Shown piece after piece: positions 32,446-32,898 of a stretch of DNA of 32,898 bases; positions within the stretch are counted from its first letter, which is position 1; the number at the start of each line of letters is the position of its first letter. The notes beneath the pieces were generated by a model, which saw only the letters and a list, made by a program, of their open reading frames with translations, had not been told where the DNA came from and ran no database searches. The position numbers and the translations under genes are program-made. Origin of the DNA: Pseudorhodobacter aquimaris (GTDB lineage Bacteria > Pseudomonadota > Alphaproteobacteria > Rhodobacterales > Rhodobacteraceae); NCBI RefSeq assembly GCF_001202025.1, contig NZ_LGHS01000042.1:1-32898 (forward strand), read 5' to 3'.

Positions 32446-32801
32446 GGTTTGAGCTTTCGTGACAAAGCCAAGGGGACCGTGGCCCCAGCGGGGCCGCGCA
32501 AGCCCCCGTACCGTTGGCCACGGCGTGCGCCCGCTCTCTCGAACGCATGGCGTTCGCGGGCTTACCCCACAATCTTGGCGTGGAGTTCTTTCACCTGTTC
32601 TTCATTGATCTCGGGATTCTTTCTGCCACCGCGTTCAAACACGCCGGAGGCGCCCTCAAGGAGCGCACGTTTCCATTGATGGATCATCGTCGGATGCACC
32701 CCGAACCGGCTCGCCAGCTCGGCGGCGGTCGCCTCGCCCTTCAAGGCTTCCAGCGCGACCTTCGCCTTAAATTCAGGCGCATGTTGTTTGCGGTTCGACA
32801 T
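32430..32801 (-). pseudogene. IS3-family OrfA, interrupted by two short segments
   Basis: From ATG 32801 the frame reads MSNRKQHAPEFKAKVALEAL, KGEATAAELASRFGVHPTMI and HQWKRALLEGASGVFERGGR, a typical OrfA helix-turn-helix with leucine-zipper start (EEQVKELHAKI). It stops early at 32562-32564 inside a palindrome-containing segment. The expected end of OrfA is still visible beyond it: AVAN at about 32516-32524, then, after a second segment, LSRKLKPWTGK with stop TGA at 32430-32432. The intact protein would have been roughly 95 residues. Confidence 0.8.
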
Positions 32802-32834
32802 CTGCTGATCTCCTTCTCGTCGAAGATCAGCAGA
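32801..32834 (-). promoter_or_regulatory. Hairpin occluding the ribosome-binding site of IS3 orfA
   Basis: TCTGCTGATCT and AGATCAGCAGA are perfect 11-bp complements (32801-32811 and 32824-32834) with a 12-base loop. On the orfA transcript the stem's 3' arm runs from the AGGAG Shine-Dalgarno region into the A of the ATG. A long read-through mRNA from outside would fold and block translation, a protection known from several insertion sequences (IS10 and IS50 type). Confidence 0.6.
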
Positions 32835-32898
32835 CTGTAAATCGTAGCTTACGTCACTGTCCGAATTTCGGGGGGTAGTTCATGTCGGAGAGTCTTTA

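Larger units (their letters stand above)
31769..32882 (-). mobile_element. Degenerate IS3-family insertion sequence (IS51/IS511-like group), 3'-truncated
   Basis: Its left terminal inverted repeat reads on the minus strand TGAACTACCCCCCGAAATTC then GGACAGTGACG, ending at 32882. Remnants of orfA and orfB follow. The opposite end is missing: orfB stops at the flavoprotein junction near 31769, before the catalytic Glu. The coding parts are interrupted by four short segments (32525-32569, 32467-32511, 32187-32230, 31992-32027). The element is non-autonomous and dead. Confidence 0.85.

Noticed and set aside
1-32898. CRISPR array, tRNA or rRNA genes, replication origin
   Set aside because: No regularly spaced repeats, no cloverleaf-like sequence with a CCA-adjacent stem and no iteron or rep gene was seen on either strand.

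Overview
The window looks like accessory DNA from a marine alphaproteobacterium of the Roseobacter group (Rhodobacteraceae). This rests on the moderately high GC content, three separate TRAP transport systems, an FrcABC-like sugar ABC transporter and a complete-looking inositol (iol) cluster. It is inference; there is no rRNA or other phylogenetic marker. Both ends are mobile DNA: an IS21-family istA running off the left edge, and a degenerate IS3-family element at the right edge.

Left part (1-6.6 kb). The IS21 element has decapitated a TRAP small permease (dctQ), which is followed by an intact large permease (dctM), an Ldh-family (DpkA/YiaK-like) dehydrogenase and a small ORF that resembles the tail of a Gfo/Idh/MocA protein. 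Facing it is a TAXI-type TRAP system with its receptor and a fused permease.

Central part (6.9-20.7 kb): a myo-inositol regulon in four transcription blocks. (i) A leftward ABC importer with binding protein, terminator hairpin, permease and single-domain ATPase. (ii) A rightward LacI-family regulator. (iii) A leftward trio of Gfo/Idh dehydrogenase, IolE-like TIM barrel and second Gfo/Idh dehydrogenase. (iv) A rightward operon: iolD, a phytanoyl-CoA-dioxygenase-like Fe(II)/2-oxoglutarate enzyme, iolC, iolB, an IolJ-type aldolase and iolG. Each of the two divergent promoter regions carries the same perfect 16-bp palindrome, TTGCAACCGGTTGCAA, whose outer half doubles as a -35 hexamer 17 bp from a -10-like box. 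This suggests that the local LacI protein controls the whole set. iolA (methylmalonate-semialdehyde dehydrogenase) is not in the window. The PhyH-like oxygenase between iolD and iolC is the most unexpected gene; a role in processing modified (for example O-methyl) inositols is a testable guess.

Right part (20.7-30.3 kb). A 1.6-kb gene-poor stretch with decayed remnants is followed by a third TRAP system (dctPQM, with a Tat-type signal on the receptor), a LysR regulator, a succinate-semialdehyde-dehydrogenase-like enzyme, a beta-hydroxyacid dehydrogenase and a nitroreductase-family protein. Together they suggest uptake and two-step oxidation of a small hydroxy-acid such as 4-hydroxybutyrate.

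Right edge (30.5-32.9 kb): a gene graveyard. A fumarate reductase/succinate dehydrogenase-like operon is present only as frameshifted, cysteine-depleted and deleted pieces, fused directly to a truncated IS3-family transposase. That transposase is otherwise close to my recollection of the family consensus but is interrupted by four short segments (36-45 bp), three of them containing palindromes.
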